A program made the position numbers and the translations under genes. From the NCBI RefSeq assembly GCF_016134045.1, contig NZ_CP065915.1, positions 682,001 through 746,000 on the forward strand: a stretch of DNA of 64,000 bases, written 5' to 3'. The notes under the pieces are model-generated. The model saw only the letters and a program-made list of their open reading frames with translations, made no database searches and was not told the origin of the DNA. Positions 52,885 through 61,586 of this stretch are shown piece after piece; the stretch's first letter is position 1; each line of letters begins with the position of its first letter. This DNA comes from Pelagovum pacificum. GTDB taxonomy: Bacteria; Pseudomonadota; Alphaproteobacteria; Rhodobacterales; Rhodobacteraceae.

Positions 52885-53991
52885 ATGAATATCTTCACAC
52901 CCGACGTGGACAAGGACCCGACGCGCCAGGACCTCGAGGACGCGCTGCGCGTGATCCGCAAGTGGGCGGCGAACGCGACGGCGGAAGAGATCGACGCGCT
53001 CGATCCCGCCATCGCGCGGACGCTTCCGGGCTACAACGCGCGGAATTATCCCGACCTGTCCCGCATCTACGATCCCGACTTCCGGGCCGACGACGCTTAT
53101 CGCGAGACGCTGCCGGACCTGCAGAACGGGCCGGCCTCGCTGATCCGGGGCGAGGCGACGCAGATCCAGCATGTCGGGATCTCGAATTTCCGACTTCCTG
53201 TGCGCTATCGCCTGCGCTGCGGCGGGGAGACGACCCTCGAGACCAGCGTGACCGGGACCGTCAGCCTCGAGGCCGAGAAGAAGGGCATCAACATGTCCCG
53301 GATCATGCGGTCGTTCTACAAGCACGCGGAAGAGACGTTTTCCTTCGGGGTGATGAGCCGGGCGCTCGACGACTACATGAGCGATCTCGACAGTTTCGAT
53401 GCCCGTATACAAATGCGCTTTTCCTTCCCGATGAAGGTCGAGAGCCTTCGCTCGGGGCTGCAGGGCTACCAGTATTACGACTTCGCGATGGAACTGGTGG
53501 AACGGGCCGGGGTGCGGAAGAAGATCTTCCACCTCGACTATGTCTACTCTTCGACCTGCCCCTGCTCGCTGGAGCTGTCGGAACATGCGCGTCAGTATCG
53601 CGGCCAGCTCGCCACGCCGCATTCGCAGCGCTCGGTCGCGCGGCTCAGCGTGCTGGTCGATCCGGAGGCGGACGAGCGGCTGTGGTTCGAGGACATGGTC
53701 GACATGGCCCGCGCCGCGGTGCCGACCGAAACTCAGGTCATGGTGAAGCGCGAGGACGAGCAGGCGTTCGCGGAACTGAACGCGGCGAACCCGATCTTCG
53801 TGGAGGACGCGGCCCGGCTGTTCTGCGAACAGCTCCGCGCGGACCCCAGGATCGGTGACTTCCGGGTCATCGCCAGCCACCAGGAGAGTCTGCACAGCCA
53901 TGATGCGGTCTCGGTTCTCACGAACGGGCCCACCTTCGCGGCGGAGAGCCTCGATCCGAAGCTCTTCACCTCACTGTTCCACGTCGGCTAG
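52885..53991 (+). CDS. folE2: GTP cyclohydrolase I type IB
   Basis: A 368-residue FolE2 enzyme that opens GTP to dihydroneopterin triphosphate for folate or queuosine. The metal-linked cysteine is in SSTCPCSLE (Cys225/Cys227), His246 in TPHSQRS, and the C-terminal ASHQESLHSHDAV is typical. FolE2 can replace zinc-dependent FolE when zinc is low. No obvious Zur palindrome was seen upstream. AGGGGGACGACC precedes the ATG. Confidence 0.92.
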   Translation: MNIFTPDVDKDPTRQDLEDALRVIRKWAANATAEEIDALDPAIARTLPGYNARNYPDLSRIYDPDFRADDAYRETLPDLQNGPASLIRGEATQIQHVGISNFRLPVRYRLRCGGETTLETSVTGTVSLEAEKKGINMSRIMRSFYKHAEETFSFGVMSRALDDYMSDLDSFDARIQMRFSFPMKVESLRSGLQGYQYYDFAMELVERAGVRKKIFHLDYVYSSTCPCSLELSEHARQYRGQLATPHSQRSVARLSVLVDPEADERLWFEDMVDMARAAVPTETQVMVKREDEQAFAELNAANPIFVEDAARLFCEQLRADPRIGDFRVIASHQESLHSHDAVSVLTNGPTFAAESLDPKLFTSLFHVG

Positions 53992-54060
53992 GCGGGTGGG
54001 TCGTCGGCACGGCGCGGTGCCGCTTGACACTCCGCGCGGGCGGGGCCAACGGTTTGCGTC

Positions 54061-55509
54061 ATGCTCGACCTGCGCCCCGTAGGATATGTGATCGGTCTGC
54101 TTGTGGCGTGTCTCGGGCTTACGATGCTCGCGCCGCTGATCTCGGACCTGACGGTGAACAACGGTCACTGGCCGGTGTTCCTCGAGGCGTCGGTGATTAC
54201 CGTGTTCTCGGGCGGGCTGACCGCGCTGTCCTGCCGGAACGGCGTGACCGAGGGGCTGTCCATCCGTCAGACCTTCCTGCTGACGACACTGGTCTGGCTG
54301 GCGCTGCCCTTCTTCGGCTCGATCCCCTTCGTGATCGGCGCGACGAACCTGTCTTTCACCAATGCCTTCTTCGAAGCGATGTCAGGCCTGACCACTACCG
54401 GCGCCACGGTAATCGGCGGGATCGAGGCGCTGCCCGAAGGGCTGAAGCTGTGGCGGGGGATCCTGCAATGGCTCGGCGGGATCGGCATCATCGTCATGGC
54501 GATGGTTTTCCTCCCCGAGCTGAAGGTCGGGGGGATGCAGGTGTTCCGCTCCGAAGCGTTCGAGACGATGGGAAAGATCCTGCCGCGGGCGACCGAGATC
54601 GCGTCGCGCATCTCCGTGATCTACGTCGGGCTGACGCTCACCTGCGCGCTCGCCTACTCGGCGACGGGCATGAACAGCTTCGACGCAATGGTGCATGCCA
54701 TGACCACCGTCTCGACCGGGGGCATGGCGAACACAGACAGTTCCTTCGGCATCTACAGCGCCGGTGCGCACTACGTCGCCTGCGTCTTCATGGTCCTCGC
54801 GGCGCTGCCGTTCGTCCGCTACGTGCAGATCATCACCGGCAGTGCGAAACCTTTGTTCCGCGATCCGCAGGTGCGGGCGTTCCTCGCAACGATCGGCATC
54901 ATCGTCTGCGTGCTGAGCGTCTTCCTGTTCGAAACGTTCCACGGCTACAACGAGATCGCCTTTCGCGAGGCGCTGTTCAATGTCGTCTCGATCATGACCG
55001 GGACAGGCTATTCGAGCGCCGACTACATGCAGTGGGGGCCCTTCGCGGCCGTCCTGTTCTTCCTCGTCGGCCTGATCGGCGGCTGTGCCGGCTCGACCGC
55101 CTGCTCGATCAAGATCTTCCGCTACCAGCTGCTGTTTGCCTCCATCAAGACGCAGATCAAGCGCATCCACACGCCACACGGGGTCTTCACGCCGCGTTTC
55201 GACGGGCGACCGGTGGGGCAGGACGTGCTGAACTCGGTCATGGCGTTCTTCGTCGCCTTCATCGTGACCATGGGTCTCATCACCGTCGCATTGGGGCTGA
55301 CGGGGCTCGACTTCATCACCTCCGTGTCGGGCGCGGCGACGGCGCTTGCCAACATCGGGCCGGGCCTCGGGGACGAGATCGGACCGGCGGGCAACTTCCA
55401 GGGACTGAACGACGCAGCAAAGTGGATCCTGTCGATCGCGATGCTGGTCGGTCGCCTCGAAGTGCTGTCCGTCTTTACGCTGCTGACATGGTATTTCTGG
55501 CGCAGTTAA
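54061..55509 (+). CDS. trkH: TrkH-family potassium uptake protein
   Basis: A 482-residue K+ channel-like transporter subunit. The four pore-loop filters are visible: GLTTTGATV, TVSTGGMANT, MTGTGYSSADY and LANIGPGLGDEIGPAG. About ten helices flank them. It needs a TrkA/KtrA-type regulator, which is not in this window. TTGACA about 36 bp upstream of the ATG is a possible -35. Its end faces a repeat-rich gap. Confidence 0.93.
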   Translation: MLDLRPVGYVIGLLVACLGLTMLAPLISDLTVNNGHWPVFLEASVITVFSGGLTALSCRNGVTEGLSIRQTFLLTTLVWLALPFFGSIPFVIGATNLSFTNAFFEAMSGLTTTGATVIGGIEALPEGLKLWRGILQWLGGIGIIVMAMVFLPELKVGGMQVFRSEAFETMGKILPRATEIASRISVIYVGLTLTCALAYSATGMNSFDAMVHAMTTVSTGGMANTDSSFGIYSAGAHYVACVFMVLAALPFVRYVQIITGSAKPLFRDPQVRAFLATIGIIVCVLSVFLFETFHGYNEIAFREALFNVVSIMTGTGYSSADYMQWGPFAAVLFFLVGLIGGCAGSTACSIKIFRYQLLFASIKTQIKRIHTPHGVFTPRFDGRPVGQDVLNSVMAFFVAFIVTMGLITVALGLTGLDFITSVSGAATALANIGPGLGDEIGPAGNFQGLNDAAKWILSIAMLVGRLEVLSVFTLLTWYFWRS

Positions 55510-55620
55510 TGCCTGGTTAACCATGCTTGGGCCGGGTTCGGTGGTCCGCGCATTCCCCCTCCCTACCACCCTTCATCTTGGACCGAGTCGGTTTCGGAAG
55601 AGTGTATCCGGGCGATATTC

Positions 55621-55684
55621 TTGAGAGGTTGAGAGGTTGAGAGGTTGAGAGGTTGAGAGGTTGAGAGGTCGAGAGGTTGAGAGG
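55621..55684. repeat. 8-bp tandem repeat, about eight units
   Basis: Eight consecutive copies of TTGAGAGG, the seventh with C in place of the second T, then TTGATC. A partial unit extends the array to about 55688. It is intergenic. Such arrays mutate by slippage and may differ among strains. Confidence 0.95.
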
Positions 55685-55715
55685 TTGATCGCGGGCGAGA
55701 GGTGTGGACCGCTTT

Positions 55716-55797
55716 CCGGGCTCCGGGCTCCGGGCTCCGGGCTCCGGGCTCCGGGCTCCGGGCTCCGGGCTCCGGGCTCCGGGCTCCGGGCTCCGGG
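55716..55797. repeat. 7-bp tandem repeat, nearly twelve units
   Basis: CCGGGCT is repeated nearly twelve times with no visible variation, ending CCGGGATT. It lies 28 bases after the first array and is unrelated to it in sequence. The perfect copies point to recent expansion. Confidence 0.95.
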
Positions 55798-55972
55798 ATT
55801 GATCGACCAAGGTGGCGGAACGCTGGCGTGACACTCACGCCATTGCTGGCCTCGCCCTTGGCAGCCCCGGCGGCGAGGGGGCTGTCTGCCCCCTCTGGGC
55901 CTGCGGCCCATTCACCCCCGAGAGATATTTGAAGCCCGAAGAAGGCCGGGGCCGGTCACGTCGTTCAGGCCC

Positions 55973-57778
55973 TCACCAGCAGGTCACGAGCACCGTCATC
56001 TCCGACGCGCGCAGCGTCAGCGCTTCGGGTTCGATCCGGTTCATGGTGCCGGTGGTGGAGATACGGATGCCGGCGCCGCTCAGCGAGCCGAGGATTGCAT
56101 CGGTGTCGACCGCGAATGCCACGTCCGGCGGCAGGACCGTGGAGCCGCCGTCTTCCCGCGGCAACATCATGCCGAGCACCGCGCCACCATCGTCGAGGAT
56201 CGGACCGCCGGCGTCGCCGGACTGGGCCGTGAGCGACAGGCGCTTGATCTCTTCCTCGCCGTTCAGTCCGCGGATGTCGGCCAGCGTGCCGAAGGTCATC
56301 GCGGGCGCGGCCATCACGCCACCGAACGGGTAGCCCGCGACGGCGACGGGCGCCTGAATCCGTGGGACGTTGGTCTGGAAGCGGGCGTAGTTGAGCGGGG
56401 ACAGGACCTCGTTCGGGCGCAGCACGGCAATGCCGAGTTCGGGGTCGTTGTGGACGACGCGGCTCTCGAACAGCCCGTCTACAAGCACCTGCTCACAGCC
56501 TTCGACCACCTCGGACGCGGTCAGCACGCTCCCGGCCGGGTCGATGTAGAAGCCGGAGCGCGCCATCACCGGGCGGCGCATTTCGAGGCCGGAGACGAGG
56601 TTGATCCCCTGGTTCTCATCCGGCGGCGCGACCGCGGGGTCGAGCGTCCCGGGCAGGGTCGTCAGGCTGGCGCGCATGTTCTGCAGGATGCGCTCGCGCC
56701 GTTCCTCGTCACCGGTCGGCCAGACGAACATGAAGCCCTTGATCTCGTCGCCGGTACGAGTGGCGTGGACGTAGGTGCGAACGTCGGAGCCGATCGCGTC
56801 GATCGTGAACTCGTTGGAGGAGCGGGACCGTTCGCCCTCGGCCGGGACGATCTCCAATGTCTGGAGGATCTCGTAGAGGCCGTAGAACCGGTCCTCGTCG
56901 CCCTGCTGGGAAATCAGGATCACCCGCGCCGGCAGATCCTCGGACACCGGGCCGTACATCGCGAAGGGCGGGTCGTAGCGGTCGAACTTGACCGCGCCGG
57001 TGGGCATGGTCATCGAGATGCCGGCCTGCCGGTCCTGAACGGTGGCGAGGTCCATGCCTTCCAGCACGGCGTTGTAATCGGCGATCAGGTTGGCCCGCTG
57101 CGACGTCGTCAGCACGCCGGTCGGCTCGTAGCCCTTCTCCTGCTGCCAGGTCACCATCGCGCTGCGGGTGCCACGACCATAGAGGCCGTCGATCGAGGAA
57201 TTGTAGTGGCCCGCCCATCTCAGGGCGACCTGCAGCATCATCTTCTCCTCGCGGGTCAGCAGCGCTTCGCTCTGCTGGGCCTCCGCGACCGTCTCTTCCA
57301 CGAAGGCGGGTTCTTCGGGGTCCGGCGCCGGGTCCTCGACGATGACGGGCTCCTGTGGCACCTCGGCTTCCGTCTCGGCGCGGGCGGTGGTCACGTCCTC
57401 TTCCGGACCGCCGAGCGCTTCGGGCAGTTCCTGCGTGGCGCGCGTCGTCTCCGCGCCGATCGGCCAGAACTGCTGTTCGTAGCGTTCGCCAGTGACGATG
57501 TAGGAATCCGGCGGGATCGCGCCGCGCGCCTTGAGCTGGCGCACCACTTCGAGCGCGTCGGACTGCGAATAGGGCCCGAGGGCGATACCGTAATATCCGC
57601 CGCCGAGGTTGAAGCCGCTGACGTTCTCCAGCTCGCTCGCGTAGTTCCGCGCGGCGGCCTGTGCACCCGACAGGGTGCGCCGTGCCTCGAGCTGTACCCA
57701 GACGCCGTCCTGTGCCCAGCCGGCGGCCGGAAGGGACATCACCGTCCCCAGGATCAGCCCCATCAGTCGTCTCTTCAT
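55973..57778 (-). CDS. SPOR + peptidoglycan-binding protein with trypsin-like pseudo-protease domain
   Basis: A 601-residue exported protein. Signal peptide 1-22; a SPOR-like domain at ~25-105 ([21 protein letters not shown]); an acidic linker (~115-170); a peptidoglycan-binding helix bundle ~178-235 ([18 protein letters not shown]); a middle domain ~255-380; and a trypsin-like fold ~395-570. In the last, the catalytic His position is Glu423 ([10 protein letters not shown]), Asp is Gly449 (ELGIAVL) and Ser is Ala523 (SGDAGGP), so it is unlikely to be a protease. It probably binds cell wall. Start at MKRRLMGL gives the signal peptide. Confidence 0.85.
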   Translation of the reverse strand: MKRRLMGLILGTVMSLPAAGWAQDGVWVQLEARRTLSGAQAAARNYASELENVSGFNLGGGYYGIALGPYSQSDALEVVRQLKARGAIPPDSYIVTGERYEQQFWPIGAETTRATQELPEALGGPEEDVTTARAETEAEVPQEPVIVEDPAPDPEEPAFVEETVAEAQQSEALLTREEKMMLQVALRWAGHYNSSIDGLYGRGTRSAMVTWQQEKGYEPTGVLTTSQRANLIADYNAVLEGMDLATVQDRQAGISMTMPTGAVKFDRYDPPFAMYGPVSEDLPARVILISQQGDEDRFYGLYEILQTLEIVPAEGERSRSSNEFTIDAIGSDVRTYVHATRTGDEIKGFMFVWPTGDEERRERILQNMRASLTTLPGTLDPAVAPPDENQGINLVSGLEMRRPVMARSGFYIDPAGSVLTASEVVEGCEQVLVDGLFESRVVHNDPELGIAVLRPNEVLSPLNYARFQTNVPRIQAPVAVAGYPFGGVMAAPAMTFGTLADIRGLNGEEEIKRLSLTAQSGDAGGPILDDGGAVLGMMLPREDGGSTVLPPDVAFAVDTDAILGSLSGAGIRISTTGTMNRIEPEALTLRASEMTVLVTCW

Positions 57779-57963
57779 CTCGTCCCCATCACTGTCCGTG
57801 TCGCAGCTTGGCCGGTCGGCCAAAGGAAACCTATCAAAGCCGGCGTCGTCGTCAGCCAAAATCAACCGTGCCCCGCAAGGATTTGATCAGGCGTGGCGAG
57901 ATTGACCCTTTGGCTGGCGCGGCCTATTGCTCCCCCGGATTTCAAGACCCGACGGAGCGCCCC

Positions 57964-58884
57964 ATGGCCCAGAAGCCGAAGTCATTCCAGGAGATCATCC
58001 TGCGCCTCCAGAGCTACTGGGCGGAACAGGGCTGCGCCGTGCTGCAGCCTTACGACATGGAAGTGGGCGCGGGGACCTTCCACCCGGCGACGACGCTTCG
58101 TGCACTTGGCACCAACCGGTGGGCCGCGGCCTACGTGCAGCCGTCGCGGCGACCGACGGACGGGCGCTACGGCGAGAACCCGAACCGGATGCAGCATTAC
58201 TACCAGTTCCAGGTGCTCATCAAACCGTCCCCGCCGGACCTGCAGGAACTCTACCTAGGTTCGCTCGAGGCGATCGGCATCGATATGGGGCTGCACGACA
58301 TCCGCTTCGTCGAGGACGACTGGGAGAGCCCGACGCTCGGCGCATGGGGGCTTGGCTGGGAGGTCTGGTGCGACGGGATGGAAGTCTCGCAGTTCACCTA
58401 TTTCCAGCAGGTCGGCGGCCACGACTGCCACCCCGTCTCGGGCGAGCTGACCTACGGGCTGGAACGGCTGGCGATGTACGTGCTCGGCATCGATCACGTG
58501 ATGGACATGCCCTACAACGATCCTCAGACGCCGATCGCGCTGACCTATGGCGACGTGTTCCGCCAGACGGAGCGGGAATATTCCCGCTGGAACTTCGATG
58601 TGGCCGACACGGACCTGTTGTTCCGTCACTTCGAGGAGGCCGAGGCCGAGTGCCAGCGCATCCTCGCCGCGGAAGACATCGATCCCAAGACCGGTCGCGC
58701 GATCATCATGGCGCACCCGGCCTATGACCAGTGCATCAAGGCTTCGCACCTGTTCAATCTGCTCGACGCGCGGGGCGTGATCTCCGTCACCGAGCGGCAG
58801 GCCTACATCGGGCGGGTCCGGGCGCTGGCGAAGGCCTGCGCGGATGCCTTCGTGAAGACCGAAGCGGGCGGGGCCGCCGCATGA
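57964..58884 (+). CDS. glyQ: Glycyl-tRNA synthetase alpha subunit
   Basis: A 306-residue catalytic subunit of the heterotetrameric Gly[22 protein letters not shown] opens the protein, [15 protein letters not shown] and [17 protein letters not shown] form the ATP/glycine site, and [20 protein letters not shown] and [12 protein letters not shown] the class II motif 2/3 regions. It makes glycyl-tRNA with GlyS. The stop overlaps the next start as ATGA. Confidence 0.97.
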   Translation: MAQKPKSFQEIILRLQSYWAEQGCAVLQPYDMEVGAGTFHPATTLRALGTNRWAAAYVQPSRRPTDGRYGENPNRMQHYYQFQVLIKPSPPDLQELYLGSLEAIGIDMGLHDIRFVEDDWESPTLGAWGLGWEVWCDGMEVSQFTYFQQVGGHDCHPVSGELTYGLERLAMYVLGIDHVMDMPYNDPQTPIALTYGDVFRQTEREYSRWNFDVADTDLLFRHFEEAEAECQRILAAEDIDPKTGRAIIMAHPAYDQCIKASHLFNLLDARGVISVTERQAYIGRVRALAKACADAFVKTEAGGAAA

Positions 58885-59411
58885 CCGGGCGCATCGCCAT
58901 CCTGATGATCGTTGTCGCCGCGATCGCCGCCGGGGTCGGGCTCTACTATACGCAGGTCTACGCCTATTACGACGAGATCCCGGCCGAGGTCGCAGAAGTG
59001 AAACTGACGGCCATCGAAACCGGGGAGGCGGTGCCTGTCGGGTTCGAAAACTACAAGGGGATCGACTCCGACTCCTCGCCGATCCGGTTCCGGGCGTGCT
59101 TCGAGCTGGGCGAGGGTCCGGACATGCTGGCCGAAACGTTCCAGCGCTACGACGCCGAGCCGGTGCCGCTTGTCGCGCCCGGCTGGTTCGACTGTTTCGA
59201 CGCGGCCGAGATCGGCGCGGACCTCGAAGCCGGGACGGCGGTGGCCTTCCTCGGCACGACAAACGAACCCTATGGGATCGACCGCGTGGTGGCGGCCTAC
59301 GAAGACGGCCGCGCCTACGAGTGGACCCAGATCAACCATTGCGGCGAGGTCGTCTTCGACGGCGATCCCGCACCCGAAGACTGCCCGCCTGCACCGGAAG
59401 GGGTGAACTGA
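58881..59411 (+). CDS. Membrane-anchored DUF6446-type protein between glyQ and glyS
   Basis: A 176-residue protein with an N-terminal anchor (residues ~4-26) and a soluble acidic domain ([39 protein letters not shown]) with several cysteines. It probably faces the periplasm. It overlaps glyQ by ATGA and glyS by TGATG, so all three are translated together. I believe this position is common in Rhodobacteraceae. Function unknown. Confidence 0.85.
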   Translation: MTGRIAILMIVVAAIAAGVGLYYTQVYAYYDEIPAEVAEVKLTAIETGEAVPVGFENYKGIDSDSSPIRFRACFELGEGPDMLAETFQRYDAEPVPLVAPGWFDCFDAAEIGADLEAGTAVAFLGTTNEPYGIDRVVAAYEDGRAYEWTQINHCGEVVFDGDPAPEDCPPAPEGVN

Positions 59412-61525
59412 TGCCCGACTTGCTGATCGAACTGTTCTCCGAGGAAATCCCGGCGCGGATGCAGGGTAAGGCCTCGGACGACCTGAAGAAACTGGTCACC
59501 GACGGGCTGGTCGAGGCCGGTCTGACCTATGCCTCCGCCGCCGCTTTCGCGACGCCCCGGCGGCTTGCGCTGCATCTCGAGGGCCTCACGGCGCGGAGCG
59601 CCGACAGCCGGGAAGAGCGGCGCGGGCCGAAGGTCGGCGCGCCCGACAAGGCCGTCGAGGGCTTCTGCCGTGGCGCTGGTGTCGAGCGGGACCAGCTTGA
59701 GAAGCGCGATACCGGCAAGGGCGAATTCTGGTTCGCCGTGGTCGAGAAGAAGGGCCGCGATGCGTCCGAGATCATCGCGGACGTGCTCGACGGAAAGATC
59801 CGCAACTTCCCCTGGCCGAAGTCGATGCGCTGGGGCGACGGCACGCTGCGCTGGGTGCGGCCGCTCAAGTCGATCCTCTGCATCCTGAGCGACGAGAACG
59901 GTGCGACCGTGGTTCCGTTCGAGATCGAGGGGATCAGAGCGGGCGACAAGACGATGGGTCATCGGTCGGTCGGATCCACGCCGATTTCCGTCACGGATTT
60001 CGATGATTACGAGGCGAAGCTCAAGCGCGCCAAGGTCATCCTGCGTCCTGACGAGCGGGCGGAGATCATCGAGAACGACGCCGCGAACCTCGCCTTTGCT
60101 GCGGGGCTCGAGGTGGTCGAGGACAAAGGCCTGCTCACCGAGGTCGCGGGGCTGGTCGAATGGCCGGTCGTGTTGATGGGCGGGATCGGCGAGGCCTTCC
60201 TCGAGTTGCCGCCGGAGGTGCTGCAGACCTCCATGAAAGAGCACCAGAAGTTCTTCTCGGTCGGCAAGGCGGCGGGGGGCGCGGGCACCAACAGGATCAC
60301 CCATTTCATCACGGTCGCCAATATCGAGACCGCCGACGACGGCGCGACGATCCTGGCCGGGAACCAGAAGGTGCTGTCGGCGCGTCTGTCGGATGCGAAG
60401 TTCTTCTGGGAGAACGACCTGCGCATCGCGAAGGACGGGATGGGCCCGTGGATGGAGGCGCTCGAGTCCCGCACTTTCGAACGGCGGCTCGGCTCGGAAT
60501 CCCAGCGGGTCGCGCGGATCACCGCGCTGGCCGGGGACCTGTCGGGGGCGATCGGGGCAAACCCCGGGCTGGCAGAGCAGGCGGCGCAACTCGCCAAGGC
60601 CGACCTGTCGTCCGAGATGGTCTACGAGTTCCCGGAGTTGCAGGGCCTGATGGGCCGCTACTACAGCGAGGCGGCGGGCTATCCGTCGGAGGTCGCCGCA
60701 GCGTGCGAGGAGCATTATTCGCCGCTCGGCCCGAACGACCGGGTGCCGACGGCGCCCGTCTCGATCGCCGTGGCGCTGGCCGACAAGCTCGACACGCTGG
60801 CCGGGTTCTGGGCGATCGACGAAAAGCCGACCGGCTCCAAGGACCCATTCGCGCTGCGTCGCGCGGCGCTGGGCGTGATCCGGCTGGTGCTGGTGAACGA
60901 GCTGCGGCTCGGGCTGGAACCGCTGTTCGATGCCGCCATCGGCTCTGCCTCCTCCGCGCTGGACGGGGAACCGGACAGCGACAAGATCGCCGCGCAGGCC
61001 TCTGATCTGCTGTCGTTTTTCCACGACCGGCTCAAGGTCTACCTGCGGGACGAGGGCGTGCGGCACGACGTGATCGACGCCTGCCTCGCGATGCCGGGCA
61101 GTGACGATCTGACCCTTCTGGTGAAGCGGGCGACCGCGCTGTCGGACTTCCTGAAGACCGACGACGGGGAGAACCTGTTGCAGGGCTTCAAGCGCGCCAA
61201 CAATATCCTCAGCCAAGCCGAAGAGGCCGACGGTGTCGAATATTCCTTTGGAGCGGATGTGAAGTTCGCCGAACAAGACGAGGAAAAGGCGCTGTTTTCC
61301 GCGCTGGACGCGGCAGGTGGCAGAATCGATGCGGCGATGGCGGCCGAGGACTTCGGAACGGCGATGGGGGCGATGGCGGACCTGCGCGGACCGATCGACG
61401 CCTTCTTCGAGGCGGTGCAGGTGAACGCGCAAAGCCAGGTGCTGCGCCGCAACCGGCTGAACCTGCTGTCGCGCATCCGCGACATCTGTCTGAACGTGGC
61501 GGACCTGCGTCGAATCGAGGGATAA
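59411..61525 (+). CDS. glyS: Glycyl-tRNA synthetase beta subunit
   Basis: A 704-residue tRNA-binding subunit. [18 protein letters not shown] is the family start; the middle includes GHRSVGSTP-like text and an HD-like region, and the C-terminal ~100 residues form the anticodon-binding DALR-type helices (RANNILSQAEEADGVEYS). Length is normal. It follows the DUF6446 gene with a one-base overlap and precedes the PPDK-like gene by 61 bp. Confidence 0.96.
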   Translation: MPDLLIELFSEEIPARMQGKASDDLKKLVTDGLVEAGLTYASAAAFATPRRLALHLEGLTARSADSREERRGPKVGAPDKAVEGFCRGAGVERDQLEKRDTGKGEFWFAVVEKKGRDASEIIADVLDGKIRNFPWPKSMRWGDGTLRWVRPLKSILCILSDENGATVVPFEIEGIRAGDKTMGHRSVGSTPISVTDFDDYEAKLKRAKVILRPDERAEIIENDAANLAFAAGLEVVEDKGLLTEVAGLVEWPVVLMGGIGEAFLELPPEVLQTSMKEHQKFFSVGKAAGGAGTNRITHFITVANIETADDGATILAGNQKVLSARLSDAKFFWENDLRIAKDGMGPWMEALESRTFERRLGSESQRVARITALAGDLSGAIGANPGLAEQAAQLAKADLSSEMVYEFPELQGLMGRYYSEAAGYPSEVAAACEEHYSPLGPNDRVPTAPVSIAVALADKLDTLAGFWAIDEKPTGSKDPFALRRAALGVIRLVLVNELRLGLEPLFDAAIGSASSALDGEPDSDKIAAQASDLLSFFHDRLKVYLRDEGVRHDVIDACLAMPGSDDLTLLVKRATALSDFLKTDDGENLLQGFKRANNILSQAEEADGVEYSFGADVKFAEQDEEKALFSALDAAGGRIDAAMAAEDFGTAMGAMADLRGPIDAFFEAVQVNAQSQVLRRNRLNLLSRIRDICLNVADLRRIEG

Positions 61526-61586
61526 ATTCTCGCAGCCATTGCGGCGAATCGCTGGCGGGTTATGTTGACCCCGAAAGGATGCCGCA

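Larger units (their letters stand above)
55510..55972. other. 463-bp convergent gap holding two tandem repeats
   Basis: No gene was supported between trkH and the convergent SPOR/protease-like gene. The gap holds the 8-bp repeat array (55621-55684), the 7-bp array (55716-55797) and near 55914-55946 a CCCCCGAGAGATATTTGAAG motif related to the one on the minus strand at about 5443-5475. Frames over the arrays give only repetitive peptides. Confidence 0.7.

Noticed and set aside
55563..55911. Frames over the tandem repeats giving LSTSQPLN or PEPGARS peptides
   Set aside because: Products of the simple repeats only; no start signal or conserved part.
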